Assembly (NCBI RefSeq): GCF_002761755.1
Contig: NZ_PEOG01000016.1
Location: forward strand, 1-64,000
From: Roseateles chitinivorans
Lineage (GTDB): Bacteria > Pseudomonadota > Gammaproteobacteria > Burkholderiales > Burkholderiaceae_C
DNA: 64,000 nucleotides
Direction of reading: 5' to 3'
Shown: one piece after another, positions 28,808 through 37,394 of the stretch
How positions within the stretch are numbered: the stretch's first letter is position 1
Layout of the letters: each line of letters starts with the position of its first letter
Notes under the pieces: model-generated
What the model was told of the DNA's origin: nothing
Database searches by the model: none
What the model saw: the letters and a program-made list of their open reading frames with translations, nothing else
Position numbers and translations under genes: made by a program

Positions 28808-28840
28808 GCCCGCGGCGGCCGCTGGCCCTCGGCCTTGCCT

Positions 28841-28920
28841 TCTCCCGCAGGCGGGAGAGGGACCATGCGGCGCCGATCGATCACCCTCTTCCGCTGGCGG
28901 AGAGGGCGTGGGGTGGGGGC
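28841..28920. repeat. Paired hairpin-forming extragenic sequence
   Basis: Two imperfect inverted repeats, TCTCCCG/CGGGAGA near 28841-28858 and CCCTCT/AGAGGG near 28884-28906, are followed by GGGGTGGGGG. Similar TCTCCCxCxGCGGGAGAGGG-GGGGTGGGG strings are common dispersed extragenic repeats in GC-rich proteobacteria. It may also end the upstream transcript. Confidence 0.5.
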
Positions 28921-29039
28921 GCGAAGATGGGCTCGGTGCGATGTCCTGATTTGACCGAAACCAGTCCAGCCCCGGCGCGACGCCGGGCCGCGTCGCCGGC
29001 ACGATGAGCTTCATCAACCACCCGCTGATGGAGCCTTCG

Positions 29040-29645
29040 ATGACCACCACCTTCCCCATCGCCACCGCCGACACCGCCGTCCTGCTGATCGACGTGCAGG
29101 AGTCGTTCCGCCATCGCCCCTACTGGGACCCGGCCGGCTTCGAGGCCTACATGGCCCGCACCAACGCGCTGCTGACCGGCGCCGCCGCGCGCGGCCTGCC
29201 GATCGTGCGCATCCTCCACACCGACGGTCCGGCCACGCCGGACAACCCGTTCTCGCTGGTCAGCGGCCATGTGCGCCCGATGGCCGAGCTGGCCGACGTG
29301 CCCATCGCCGCCGAGTTCCTCAAGCGCCGCCACAGCGCGTTGGCCGGCACCGGGCTGTCGATCTGGCTGACCGAGTACGGCATCCGCCGCCTGATCGTCG
29401 CGGGCATCCGCACCGAGCAGTGCTGCGAGACGACGACGCGCCACGCCAGCGACGAGGGCTGGGCCGTCGACTACGTGACCGAGGCGACGCTGACCTTCCC
29501 GATCCAGCATGCCAGCGGCGTAGTCGTCGGCGTGGAAGCGCTCAAGCTGCGGACCGAGGTCGCGCTGCAGGACCGTTTCGCGCAGATCGTCGATGTCGAG
29601 ACCGCACTCGAACGCGCCACCGTGCGCAGCGCCGTCGCGGCCTGA
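29040..29645 (+). CDS. Isochorismatase-family cysteine hydrolase
   Basis: 201 residues from the ATG at 29040, with GGAG six bases before it; an ATG at 29004 would add 12 residues. The catalytic Asp is in VLLIDVQESF, and the nucleophilic Cys is one of the pair in GIRTEQCCETTTR. The family hydrolyses amides or vinyl ethers such as nicotinamide and isochorismate. The following gene is a GlxA-type AraC regulator, a frequent companion of such hydrolases. Confidence 0.87.
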   Translation: MTTTFPIATADTAVLLIDVQESFRHRPYWDPAGFEAYMARTNALLTGAAARGLPIVRILHTDGPATPDNPFSLVSGHVRPMAELADVPIAAEFLKRRHSALAGTGLSIWLTEYGIRRLIVAGIRTEQCCETTTRHASDEGWAVDYVTEATLTFPIQHASGVVVGVEALKLRTEVALQDRFAQIVDVETALERATVRSAVAA

Positions 29646-29673
29646 GGACCGGCGGCGGGCGCATACTGCGGCG

Positions 29674-30690
29674 ATGTCCTTTCCTGCCTTCCCCCCGACC
29701 TCGCGTCGGCCGGACGACGGCCCGGTCGACGTCTGGATCCTGGTCGAACGCCACACGCTGCTGCTGGACCTGGCCGGCGCCGCCGAGGCGCTGCGGCTCG
29801 CCAACCAGGCCTTGCGCCGCCGGGGCGAGCCGGAAGCCTTCCGGCTGCGCTACTGCGCCGCGTCGCCGACGGCGTCGAGCTCGGTCGGCCTGATGCTGGC
29901 CGCGCTGGAGCCGCTGCCGGCGCTCGGGCGGCGCGACTGGCTGATCCTGAGCGGGCGGCGACACGCGCATCCGGACGACCCGGCCACGGGCCCCGCCGAG
30001 CGCGAGGAAGAACTGCGCATCGAGCGCTGGCTGCACCGCGAAGGCACGGCACTGCTGGCCGGCGGTGAAGGCCGGCTGCTGAGCATCTGCGCCGGCGCGC
30101 TGCTGGCGGCACGGGCCGGTCTGCTCGAGGGCCGGCGCTGCACCACGCACCATGAGTCGCTCGACGCGCTGCGCGCGGCCGCGCCGGGCGCGGAGGTGCA
30201 GGCGAACCGGGTGTTCGTGCTCGACGGCCCGCTGGCCAGCAGCGCCGGCATCACGGCCGGCATCGACCTGGTGCTGGCCCTGATCGCCGAGCACTGCGAC
30301 GAGGCGCTGGCCGGTTCGGTCGCTCAGGTGATGGTGGTCTACCTGCGGCGCGGCGCGCAGGATCCGGAGTTGTCTCCGATGCTGGCGCACCGCCACCATC
30401 TGCATCCGGCGCTCCACCGGGTGCAGGACGCCATCTGCGGCGATCCACGCGCCGACTGGAGCCTGGCGCGGATGGCCGAGGTCGCCCATGTCACCCCGCG
30501 CCACCTGACCCGGCTCTTCACCCAGCACGGCGGCACGACGCCGCTCGACTACCTGCGCGCGATCCGGCTCGAACTCGCCCGGCGCGAACTGGCGCGAGGC
30601 CAGCGGCCGGCGCAGGCCGCGCTGGCCGCCGGTTTCAGCTCGGACCAGCAGCTGCGGCGTACCCGCCGCCGGATGAATGCGCCGGCCTGA
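29674..30690 (+). CDS. GlxA-type AraC-family regulator
   Basis: 338 residues. The N-terminal half is a DJ-1/PfpI-like class I amidotransferase fold (LLSICAGALLAARAGLLEGRRCTTHHE), including the Cys elbow SICAGA. The C-terminal 90 residues are an AraC helix-turn-helix pair (SLARMAEVAHVTPRHLTRLFTQHGGTTPLDYLRAIRLELARREL). It likely controls the isochorismatase-family gene 28 bases upstream. The ligand is unknown. Confidence 0.88.
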   Translation: MSFPAFPPTSRRPDDGPVDVWILVERHTLLLDLAGAAEALRLANQALRRRGEPEAFRLRYCAASPTASSSVGLMLAALEPLPALGRRDWLILSGRRHAHPDDPATGPAEREEELRIERWLHREGTALLAGGEGRLLSICAGALLAARAGLLEGRRCTTHHESLDALRAAAPGAEVQANRVFVLDGPLASSAGITAGIDLVLALIAEHCDEALAGSVAQVMVVYLRRGAQDPELSPMLAHRHHLHPALHRVQDAICGDPRADWSLARMAEVAHVTPRHLTRLFTQHGGTTPLDYLRAIRLELARRELARGQRPAQAALAAGFSSDQQLRRTRRRMNAPA

Positions 30691-30811
30691 GGACCCGGCT
30701 TCGAGGGTCCCCGGGCCCGAGCCCGCTTAGCACAAACTCAAGAAATCCCAGTCAAGCGGAATTCGTGCACATCTGTTAACTTGCGCGCCCACATCGAACG
30801 AGGAGCGGGTT

Positions 30812-32332
30812 TTGAGCGATTGGCTGAAGCGACTGGAGGCCCTGGATCCGGCCCGCCTGGCAGGCATGCGCCGCGGCGTGGAGAAGGAAAGCCTGCGCGC
30901 GCTGCCGACCGCCGCCTCGCTGGCGCTGACGCCGCATCCGACGGCGCTCGGCTCCGCGCTGACGCATGAGACGGTCACCACCGACTTCAGCGAGTCGCAG
31001 CTCGAGCTGATCACCGGCGTGCATGCCTCCGCCGAGGCGTGCGTGGCGCAGCTCACCGAGATCCACCAGGCCGTCTACCGCTGCCTGGGCGAGGAACTGA
31101 TGTGGGCGTCGAGCATGCCCTGTTTGCTCCCCGCCGATGAAACCATCCCCATCGGCCGCTATGGCGCGTCCAACATCGGCCGCGCCAAGAGCGTCTACCG
31201 CATGGGCCTGGGCCACCGCTACGGCCGGCGCATGCAGACCATCTCCGGCATCCACTACAACTGGTCGATGCCGGGCCTGGACAACGCCGACCACTTCGCG
31301 CTGATCCGCAACTTCCGGCGCCACTCCTTCCTGCTGCTGACGCTGTTCGGCGCGTCGCCAGCGCTGTGCGCCAGCTTCGTCGCCGGCCGCGAGCACGGCC
31401 TGCAGCCGCTGACCGACGGCACGCTGCATATGCCTCACGGCACCTCGCTGCGCATGGGCCGCCTCGGCTACCAGAGCGATGCGCAGGCCTCGCTGGCGGT
31501 CAGCTACAACAGCCTGGACGGCTACGCCGCCTCGCTGCAGGACGCGCTGACCCGCCCCTACCCCGCGTACGAGAAGGTCGGCGTGGTCAATCCGGGCGGC
31601 GAATACAACCAGCTGTCGACCACGCTGCTGCAGATCGAGAACGAGTTCTACGGGACGATCCGTCCCAAGCGCACCATCCGCTCGGGCGAACGTCCGCTGC
31701 ATGCGCTGCGCGAGCGCGGCGTCGAGTACATCGAGGTCCGCTGCATGGACCTGGACCCGTTCGAGCCGGTCGGCATCGCCGCCAGCACGATGCGCTTCCT
31801 GGATATCTTCCTGCTGCACTGCTGGCTGACCGACAGCCCCAACGACACGCCGGAAGAACTCGGCGCGCTGGCCCGCAACCAGCACCGCACCGCCTCGGCC
31901 GGGCGCGAGCCCGGTCTGAAGCTGGAGCGCCGCGGCGGCGAGATCGCGCTGCGCGACTGGGGGCGCGAGCTGCTGACCGAGTTCGCGCCGATCGCGCGCA
32001 AGATCGACCAGACGCTGGGCGGCTCGCTGTACCGCGAAGCCCTGGCCCAGGCGGTCGAGCGCTGGGACCGGCCCGATGACCTGCCCTCGGCGCGGGTGCT
32101 GGCCGCGATGAGCGCGGGACATCGCTGCTCGCACCTGGACTTCGTCGCTGCCCGCTCCGAGGCCGCCCGTGCCCATGTGCTGGCGCAGCCGATGCCCGAG
32201 GGCCTGATGGCCCGCTTCGAGCAGTCGGCGCGGGCCTCGCTGGAGGCCCAGGCGGCGATCGAGGCGGCCGACACGGTCGACTTCGAGACCTTCCGCCAGC
32301 AATACCTCGATCCGGCGCAGCTGCGCGGCTGA
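30812..32332 (+). CDS. gshA: Glutamate-cysteine ligase, type 1
   Basis: 506 residues from a TTG start at 30812 preceded by AGGAGCGG. It joins glutamate and cysteine with ATP, the first step of glutathione synthesis. Type 1 hallmarks are RRGVEKESLRAL at the start, TTDFSESQLELITG, ISGIHYNWSMP, ARNQHRTASAGREPGL and EVRCMDLDPFEPVGI. The start MSDWLKRLEALDP suits a cytoplasmic protein. A TTG start may keep expression moderate. Confidence 0.96.
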   Translation: MSDWLKRLEALDPARLAGMRRGVEKESLRALPTAASLALTPHPTALGSALTHETVTTDFSESQLELITGVHASAEACVAQLTEIHQAVYRCLGEELMWASSMPCLLPADETIPIGRYGASNIGRAKSVYRMGLGHRYGRRMQTISGIHYNWSMPGLDNADHFALIRNFRRHSFLLLTLFGASPALCASFVAGREHGLQPLTDGTLHMPHGTSLRMGRLGYQSDAQASLAVSYNSLDGYAASLQDALTRPYPAYEKVGVVNPGGEYNQLSTTLLQIENEFYGTIRPKRTIRSGERPLHALRERGVEYIEVRCMDLDPFEPVGIAASTMRFLDIFLLHCWLTDSPNDTPEELGALARNQHRTASAGREPGLKLERRGGEIALRDWGRELLTEFAPIARKIDQTLGGSLYREALAQAVERWDRPDDLPSARVLAAMSAGHRCSHLDFVAARSEAARAHVLAQPMPEGLMARFEQSARASLEAQAAIEAADTVDFETFRQQYLDPAQLRG

Positions 32333-32341
32333 CGCCGCCGA

Positions 32342-32833
32342 TCAGCCCGGCAGGGACGAGCTGCGCAGCTCGTCGTGCCGGCGCTGCAGTTCCTGCCGCA
32401 GCTTCTTGCGCTCGATCGCGGCTTCCCAGCGGCGCTTCTCGTCGGGCGTGCTCGGCGACAGCGGCGGCACCGGGACCGGCCGTCCGTCCTCGCCGACGGC
32501 CACCATGGTGAAGAAGCAGCTGTTGGCGTGCCGCACGACCTGGTCGCGGATGTTCTCGGTCACGACCTTGATGCCGATCTCCATCGACGAGGTGCCGGTG
32601 TAGTTCACCGAGGCCAGGAAACTGACCAGTTCGCCGACATGGATCGGCTGGCGGAACATCACCTGGTCCACCGACAGCGTCACCGTGTAGCGGCCGGCGA
32701 AGCGACTGGCGCAGGCGTAGGCCACCTGGTCGAGCAGCTTCAGGATGGTCCCGCCGTGCACGTTGCCGGAGAAGTTGGCCATGTCCGGCGTCATCAGCAC
32801 GGTCATCGTCAGTTGGTGGGAAGGCAGGTCCAT
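32342..32833 (-). CDS. Acyl-CoA thioesterase, hotdog fold (YciA-like)
   Basis: 163 residues from the ATG at 32833 (MDLPSHQLTMTVLM). The hotdog thioesterase motif is DMANFSGNVHGGTILKLLDQVAYACA, with the catalytic Asp in the helix, and ITENIR-like VVTENIRDQVVRHANSCFFTMVAV in the second half. It should hydrolyse acyl-CoA thioesters in the cytoplasm. It is convergent with gshA. The 3' end of its coding sequence contains a 20-bp perfect palindrome. Confidence 0.9.
   Translation of the reverse strand: MDLPSHQLTMTVLMTPDMANFSGNVHGGTILKLLDQVAYACASRFAGRYTVTLSVDQVMFRQPIHVGELVSFLASVNYTGTSSMEIGIKVVTENIRDQVVRHANSCFFTMVAVGEDGRPVPVPPLSPSTPDEKRRWEAAIERKKLRQELQRRHDELRSSSLPG
32347..32381. repeat. 20-bp perfect palindrome with extended stem
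   Basis: GACGAGCTGCGCAGCTCGTC (32355-32374) is perfectly self-complementary. After small bulges CCGGCA (32347-32352) also pairs with TGCCGG (32376-32381). It spans the last codons of the thioesterase gene, nine or so bases from the convergent gshA stop, and could act as a bidirectional stop structure. No T-run is present. Confidence 0.5.
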
Positions 32834-32987
32834 GGCGAAGGCTCCGGAACGGATCGTGAAGGAAGGGGCGGCCGCCATGGTGCCAGAGTCGCGCGCCGGC
32901 GCGGCGGGCGCGCGCCCTGCCCGGGCTCTCCCTTGTGGCGCTTGCCGCTGACCCGCCCGTCGGTTAGGGTGCGCGCCAGGAGGTCCC

Positions 32988-34712
32988 ATGGCCCAGGTCC
33001 AGCAGCCCAGCATCGCCGACACGCGCGGTGCCCAGATGTTCCCCACCCTCGGCGTCGCCGACATCGCGCGCGTCGCGCGCTTCGGCCGGTTCCGGCGCTA
33101 TTCCCAAGGCGAGTGGGTCGTGCGTGCCGGCGATGCCGGCATGGGCATGACCCTGATCCTCAGCGGCGAGATCACCGTCTCCCAGCGCGACAGCCTCGGC
33201 CATGTGACGCCGATCCATCGGCACGGGCCGGGCGGTTTCCTGGGCGAGGTCGGCCAGCTCAGCGGTCGGCCCTCCTTCATCGACGCGATCGCGGAGACCG
33301 AGGTCGAGGCGGTCGAGGTCAGCCCGCCGCAGCTGCGCGCCCTGCTGATCGCCGAGGCCGACCTCGGCGAGCGCCTCACCCGCGCCTTCATCCTGCGCCG
33401 CGTCGGCCTGATCGAAGCCGGCGCCAGCGGCGCGACGCTGATCGGGCGGGCCAAGTCCGCGCCGGTGATGCGGCTGCGCAGCTTCCTCGGACGCAACGGC
33501 TATCCGCACCAGCAGCTGGAGCCCGACCAGAACGACGACGCCAAGGCGCTCGCCGACCAGTACATGAGCGAAGGCGTGCAGATGCTGGTCATCTGCCCCG
33601 GCGGCGACGTGCTGGTGGACCCGACGGACGAGGAGGTCGCCCGCTGCATGGGCATCGTCGACATGCGCGAGCGCCCCGAGCTCTACGACGTGGCCATCGT
33701 CGGCGCCGGCCCGGCGGGCCTGTCGGCCGCGGTGTACGCGGCCTCGGAGGGGCTGTCGGTGCTGGTGATGGACTGCCGCTCTTTCGGCGGGCAGGCCGGC
33801 GCGAGCTCGCGCATCGAGAACTACCTCGGCTTCCCGACCGGCATCTCCGGCCAGGCGCTGGCGGGCCGGGCCTTCGTCCAGGCCCAGAAGTTCGGCGCCG
33901 ACATGCTGATCCCGGCCAAGGTCACCGAGATGAGCTGCGAGCGCCATGGCGAGGACGACGAACTGCGCCTGTCGCTGGAAGACGGCCGCACCGTGCGGGC
34001 CCGCACCGCGGTGATCGCCACCGGCGCGCGCTATCGCCGCCCCGACCTCGACGCGCTGGCGCGCTTCGAGGGCCGAGGCGTCTGGTACTGGGCCTCGCCG
34101 ATCGAGGCCCGCATCTGCAGCCGGCAGACGGTGGTGATCGTCGGCGGCGGCAACTCGGCCGGCCAGGCGGCGGTGTTCCTGGCCAACCACGCCGCCAAGG
34201 TGATCATGCTGATCCGCGGGCCGGGCCTGGCGGCGACGATGTCGCGCTACCTGATCGACCGCATCCAGGGCACCGCCAACATCGAGCTGCTGCCGCACCA
34301 GGAGCTGTGCGAGCTCGAGGGCGGCGACGCGCTGGAGGCCGTCAGCTGGCGCGACCGCCGCAACGGCCAGCAGCGCCGGCTGGCGCTGCAGCACCTGTTC
34401 ATGTTCATCGGTGCCGAGCCGGAGACCGGCCTGATCTCGCAGTGCGGCCTGGAGCTGGACCAGGCTGGCTTCATCATCACCGGCCGCGCCTGTGCCTGCC
34501 CGCTGTCGGCCTACAAGCCGGAGCTGCTGGAATCGAGCATCCCGGGCGTCTTCGCGGTCGGCGACGTGCGCTCGGGCTCGGTCAAGCGGGTCGGCGGCGC
34601 GATCGGCGAAGGCGCACAGGTCGTGGCCAGCATCCACCAGTACCTCGCCCGCCAGGACACCGAGCGCGCCGAACGCGCCAGCCAGGCGGCGTCGGACCGC
34701 GCCACCGTCTAG
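32988..34712 (+). CDS. Flavoprotein with cyclic-nucleotide-binding and TrxR-like domains
   Basis: 574 residues. Residues 20-140 form a cNMP-binding domain (GFLGEVGQLSGRPSFIDA). About 155-225 is a thioredoxin-like linker domain without a CxxC. From about 232 a thioredoxin-reductase-like FAD/NAD(P)H module follows, with GAGPAG at 239-244 and the second dinucleotide motif VGGGNSAG at 385-392. Where thioredoxin reductase has CxxC the sequence reads WYWAS (366-370), so the redox disulfide is missing. It may be a cyclic-nucleotide-gated NAD(P)H oxidase or reductase for another partner. Confidence 0.85.
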   Translation: MAQVQQPSIADTRGAQMFPTLGVADIARVARFGRFRRYSQGEWVVRAGDAGMGMTLILSGEITVSQRDSLGHVTPIHRHGPGGFLGEVGQLSGRPSFIDAIAETEVEAVEVSPPQLRALLIAEADLGERLTRAFILRRVGLIEAGASGATLIGRAKSAPVMRLRSFLGRNGYPHQQLEPDQNDDAKALADQYMSEGVQMLVICPGGDVLVDPTDEEVARCMGIVDMRERPELYDVAIVGAGPAGLSAAVYAASEGLSVLVMDCRSFGGQAGASSRIENYLGFPTGISGQALAGRAFVQAQKFGADMLIPAKVTEMSCERHGEDDELRLSLEDGRTVRARTAVIATGARYRRPDLDALARFEGRGVWYWASPIEARICSRQTVVIVGGGNSAGQAAVFLANHAAKVIMLIRGPGLAATMSRYLIDRIQGTANIELLPHQELCELEGGDALEAVSWRDRRNGQQRRLALQHLFMFIGAEPETGLISQCGLELDQAGFIITGRACACPLSAYKPELLESSIPGVFAVGDVRSGSVKRVGGAIGEGAQVVASIHQYLARQDTERAERASQAASDRATV

Positions 34713-34874
34713 CGGACGATCCCTCGTCCGTGGCGCCCACCCCGCGGGCGCCCTCCCGTCCGCCCGCGCCCGCCCGCGAGGCTGCGGTGCCCTTCCCGCT
34801 TCGTTCCCATTTCGCCCTTCCGAGCGCTCGGGCAGGCGATCCCGACTCCCTCCGCCGCTGGCTTCGCCCTAGAA

Positions 34875-34895
34875 TGCGAATAATTGTTATTTGCA
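34875..34895. promoter_or_regulatory. Fur box upstream of the iron-uptake operon
   Basis: TGCGAATAATTGTTATTTGCA is a near-palindrome (differences at two flanking positions and the centre) in an AT-rich patch, resembling the Fur consensus. It lies 17 bp before the small membrane protein gene that starts the TonB receptor operon. Confidence 0.7.
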
Positions 34896-34911
34896 AATTG
34901 GGCGTCCGCCG

Positions 34912-35094
34912 ATGTTGTCTCCCGAATCCCGCCGTCTCTGGACCTGGCCGATCGCGCTGGGCGTGCTGAGCACCTCCGGCCTGCTGTCGGCGCTGGTCTC
35001 GGACGCCTGGGGCGACGTCTGGTCCTGGGTCGGGCTCGGCGTGCCGGTGGCCGTGATCGCCTGGTTCGCTTGGCGGCCCCGCAAAGCGGCCTGA
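34912..35094 (+). CDS. Small membrane protein, iron operon
   Basis: 60 residues from the ATG at 34912. Two hydrophobic segments (about 12-30 and 36-54) are separated by DAWGDVW, and the C-terminus is basic (WRPRKAA). It is the first gene after the Fur box and is followed 73 bp later by the receptor gene. I do not recognise a family; a role in the inner-membrane part of iron uptake is inference from position. Confidence 0.65.
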   Translation: MLSPESRRLWTWPIALGVLSTSGLLSALVSDAWGDVWSWVGLGVPVAVIAWFAWRPRKAA

Positions 35095-35167
35095 CGCCGG
35101 CACCGTGTCCCGTCGGCTCCGGCCGCTGTCCCTCCCCGAAGAAGAACTCCCTCAAGGTCCCCGTCCC

Positions 35168-37384
35168 ATGAATCACCCCCCGATGCGCCCGCTGGCGCTC
35201 GCCATCGCCCTGGGCCTGTGCGCCCTCGCCGCCCCGGTCGCCTTCGCGCAGGAGGCGCCCAAGGAGAAGGACGGCGACATGCCGTCGCAGTTGCCGGCCG
35301 TGACGGTCAGCGCCACCGCGGACAAGCAGGGCCTGTCCAAGGCCTATGCCGGCGGCCAGGTGGCGCGCGGCGGTCGCGCCGGCATCCTCGGGACCAAGGA
35401 CAACCTGGAGACGCCGTTCTCGATCACCGCCTACACCAACGAACTGATCCAGGACCGCCAGGCCCGGAGCGTCGCCGAGGTGCTGCAGAACGATCCCGGC
35501 ATCCGCGCGGCGCGCGGTTTCGGCAATTTCCAGGAGGCCTACTTCATCCGCGGCTTCATCCTGAATTCGGACGATGTCGCCTACAACGGCCTCTACAGCC
35601 TGCTGCCGCGCCAGTACATCGCCTCGGAGCTCTTCGAACGCGTCGAGGTGCTGCGCGGTGCCTCCGCCTTCCTAATGGGGGCGAGCCCCAACGGCAGCGG
35701 CATCGGCGGCAACATCAGCCTGCTGCCCAAGCGCGCGCCGGTCGAGCCGCTGACGCGCCTCACGGTGAACGCCGGCAGCGGCGGCTCGGGCGGCGCGGCG
35801 CTGGACGTGGCGCGGCGCTTCGGCCCGGACAAGGCCACCGGCGTGCGCTTCAATGCGGCGTACCGCGACGGCGGCACCGCGGTCGACGACGAGAAGGCCA
35901 GGACCAGCGTCGTCGCGCTCGGCCTGGACTGGCGCAGCCGCGACCTGCGCCTGAGCGCCGACCTGGGCTGGCAGGACAACCAGCTCACCCGCACCCGTCC
36001 CAGCGTCACCGTCAACGGCCTGACCGCGCTGCCGGCCCTGCCGGACAACCAGGCCAACTACGCCCAGCCCTGGACCTATTCCAACGAGCGCGACACCTTC
36101 GGCACGCTGCGCGGCGAATGGGACCTCAACGACGCCGTCACCGCCTGGGCCGCCTATGGCGCGCGCCGCAGCAAGGAAGCGAACCGGCTGGCCAACCTGA
36201 CAGTCACCGACCCCGCCACCGGCGACGGCACCTTCTATCGCTTCGAGAACGGCCGCAAGGACAGCGTCGACACCGGCGAGGCCGGCCTGCGCGGCAAGTT
36301 CCGCACCGGTTCGGTCGGGCATGAATGGGTGGTGTCGGCCTCCGTGTTCTCGCTGGACACGAAGAACGGCTATGCGATGGACTTCCTGAACACGCAGCCG
36401 ACCAACCTCTACACGCCGGCCCGGAGCGCCCTGCCCGCGTTCTCGGACAGTGTGTATGTCGGCAACAGCGTCGACGACCCGCGGATCAACACCCGCATCC
36501 GCAACCGCAGCGTCGCCATCGGCGACACGCTGTCGCTGCTGGACGACTCGCTGCTGATCACGCTGGGCCTGCGGCATCAGACGCTCAAGGTCGACTCGAT
36601 CAGCGCCACCGTCCGCTTCCTGGACACGATCACGCCGGGCGGCGTCGTCACCACCTACGACCGGAGCAAGACCAGCCCGGTCGCCGGTGTCGTCTACCGC
36701 CTGTCCAGGCAGTTGTCGGTCTACGGCAACTACATCGAGGGCCTGAACAAGGGCGACAGCCTGGCCGCGCAGAACGGCCTGCCGGCGCGTGACCTGGCGC
36801 CCTATGCCTCCAAGCAGAAGGAGGTGGGCCTGAAGTACGACGGCGGACGCCTCGGCTTCGGCGCCTCCTACTTCACGACCGACAAGCCGCGCGCGGTGCT
36901 GGCGCAAGCCACCGCCCAGGGCGAGGACCGCCATCGCGGCGTCGAGCTGACCGCCTTCGGCGAGGCCACCCGCGACCTCAAGGTGCTGGGCGGCCTGACC
37001 TGGCTCGACGCCAAGCAGCACGGCACCGGCGTGGCCGCCACCGAAGGCAAGCGCACGCTGGGCATCCCGCAGGTGCAGGCCAACCTCGGCGCCGAATGGG
37101 AGGTCCGCGCGCTGCAGGGCCTGGCGCTGGACGCGCGCGTGGTGCACACCGGCAAGGTCTTCGCCGACAGCGCCAACACGCTGCGCGTGCCGGCCTGGAC
37201 CCGCCTGGACGCGGGCGCGCGCTACCTGTTCGAGGTCCAGGGCACGCTGCTGACGCTGCGGGCGCGGATCGACAACCTCACCAACCGCAAGTACTGGGCC
37301 TCGGCGGGCGGCTATCCGGACCAGAGCTATCTGGTCGTCGGTCAGCCGCGCAGCTTCAACCTGAGCCTGGCGGCGGACTTCTGA
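35168..37384 (+). CDS. TonB-dependent siderophore receptor
   Basis: 738 residues from the ATG at 35168; an in-frame GTG at 35105 would add 21 residues ahead of the signal peptide. The signal peptide ends near VAFAQ. A TonB-box-like VTVSA sits near residue 50. The plug has NLETPFSITAYTNELIQDRQ, VLQNDPGIRA and RGFILNSDDVAYNG. The barrel ends with a terminal Phe (LSLAADF). It should import a ferric siderophore across the outer membrane. Fur box, PepSY protein and fur in the same cluster support iron as the cargo; the siderophore is unknown. Confidence 0.93.
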   Translation: MNHPPMRPLALAIALGLCALAAPVAFAQEAPKEKDGDMPSQLPAVTVSATADKQGLSKAYAGGQVARGGRAGILGTKDNLETPFSITAYTNELIQDRQARSVAEVLQNDPGIRAARGFGNFQEAYFIRGFILNSDDVAYNGLYSLLPRQYIASELFERVEVLRGASAFLMGASPNGSGIGGNISLLPKRAPVEPLTRLTVNAGSGGSGGAALDVARRFGPDKATGVRFNAAYRDGGTAVDDEKARTSVVALGLDWRSRDLRLSADLGWQDNQLTRTRPSVTVNGLTALPALPDNQANYAQPWTYSNERDTFGTLRGEWDLNDAVTAWAAYGARRSKEANRLANLTVTDPATGDGTFYRFENGRKDSVDTGEAGLRGKFRTGSVGHEWVVSASVFSLDTKNGYAMDFLNTQPTNLYTPARSALPAFSDSVYVGNSVDDPRINTRIRNRSVAIGDTLSLLDDSLLITLGLRHQTLKVDSISATVRFLDTITPGGVVTTYDRSKTSPVAGVVYRLSRQLSVYGNYIEGLNKGDSLAAQNGLPARDLAPYASKQKEVGLKYDGGRLGFGASYFTTDKPRAVLAQATAQGEDRHRGVELTAFGEATRDLKVLGGLTWLDAKQHGTGVAATEGKRTLGIPQVQANLGAEWEVRALQGLALDARVVHTGKVFADSANTLRVPAWTRLDAGARYLFEVQGTLLTLRARIDNLTNRKYWASAGGYPDQSYLVVGQPRSFNLSLAADF

Positions 37385-37394
37385 GGACACGACG

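Noticed and set aside
32375-34969. An 864-codon plus-strand frame through the thioesterase and flavoprotein genes
   Set aside because: It is the wrong frame of the flavoprotein and antisense to the thioesterase; Arg/Ala/Pro-rich without family features.
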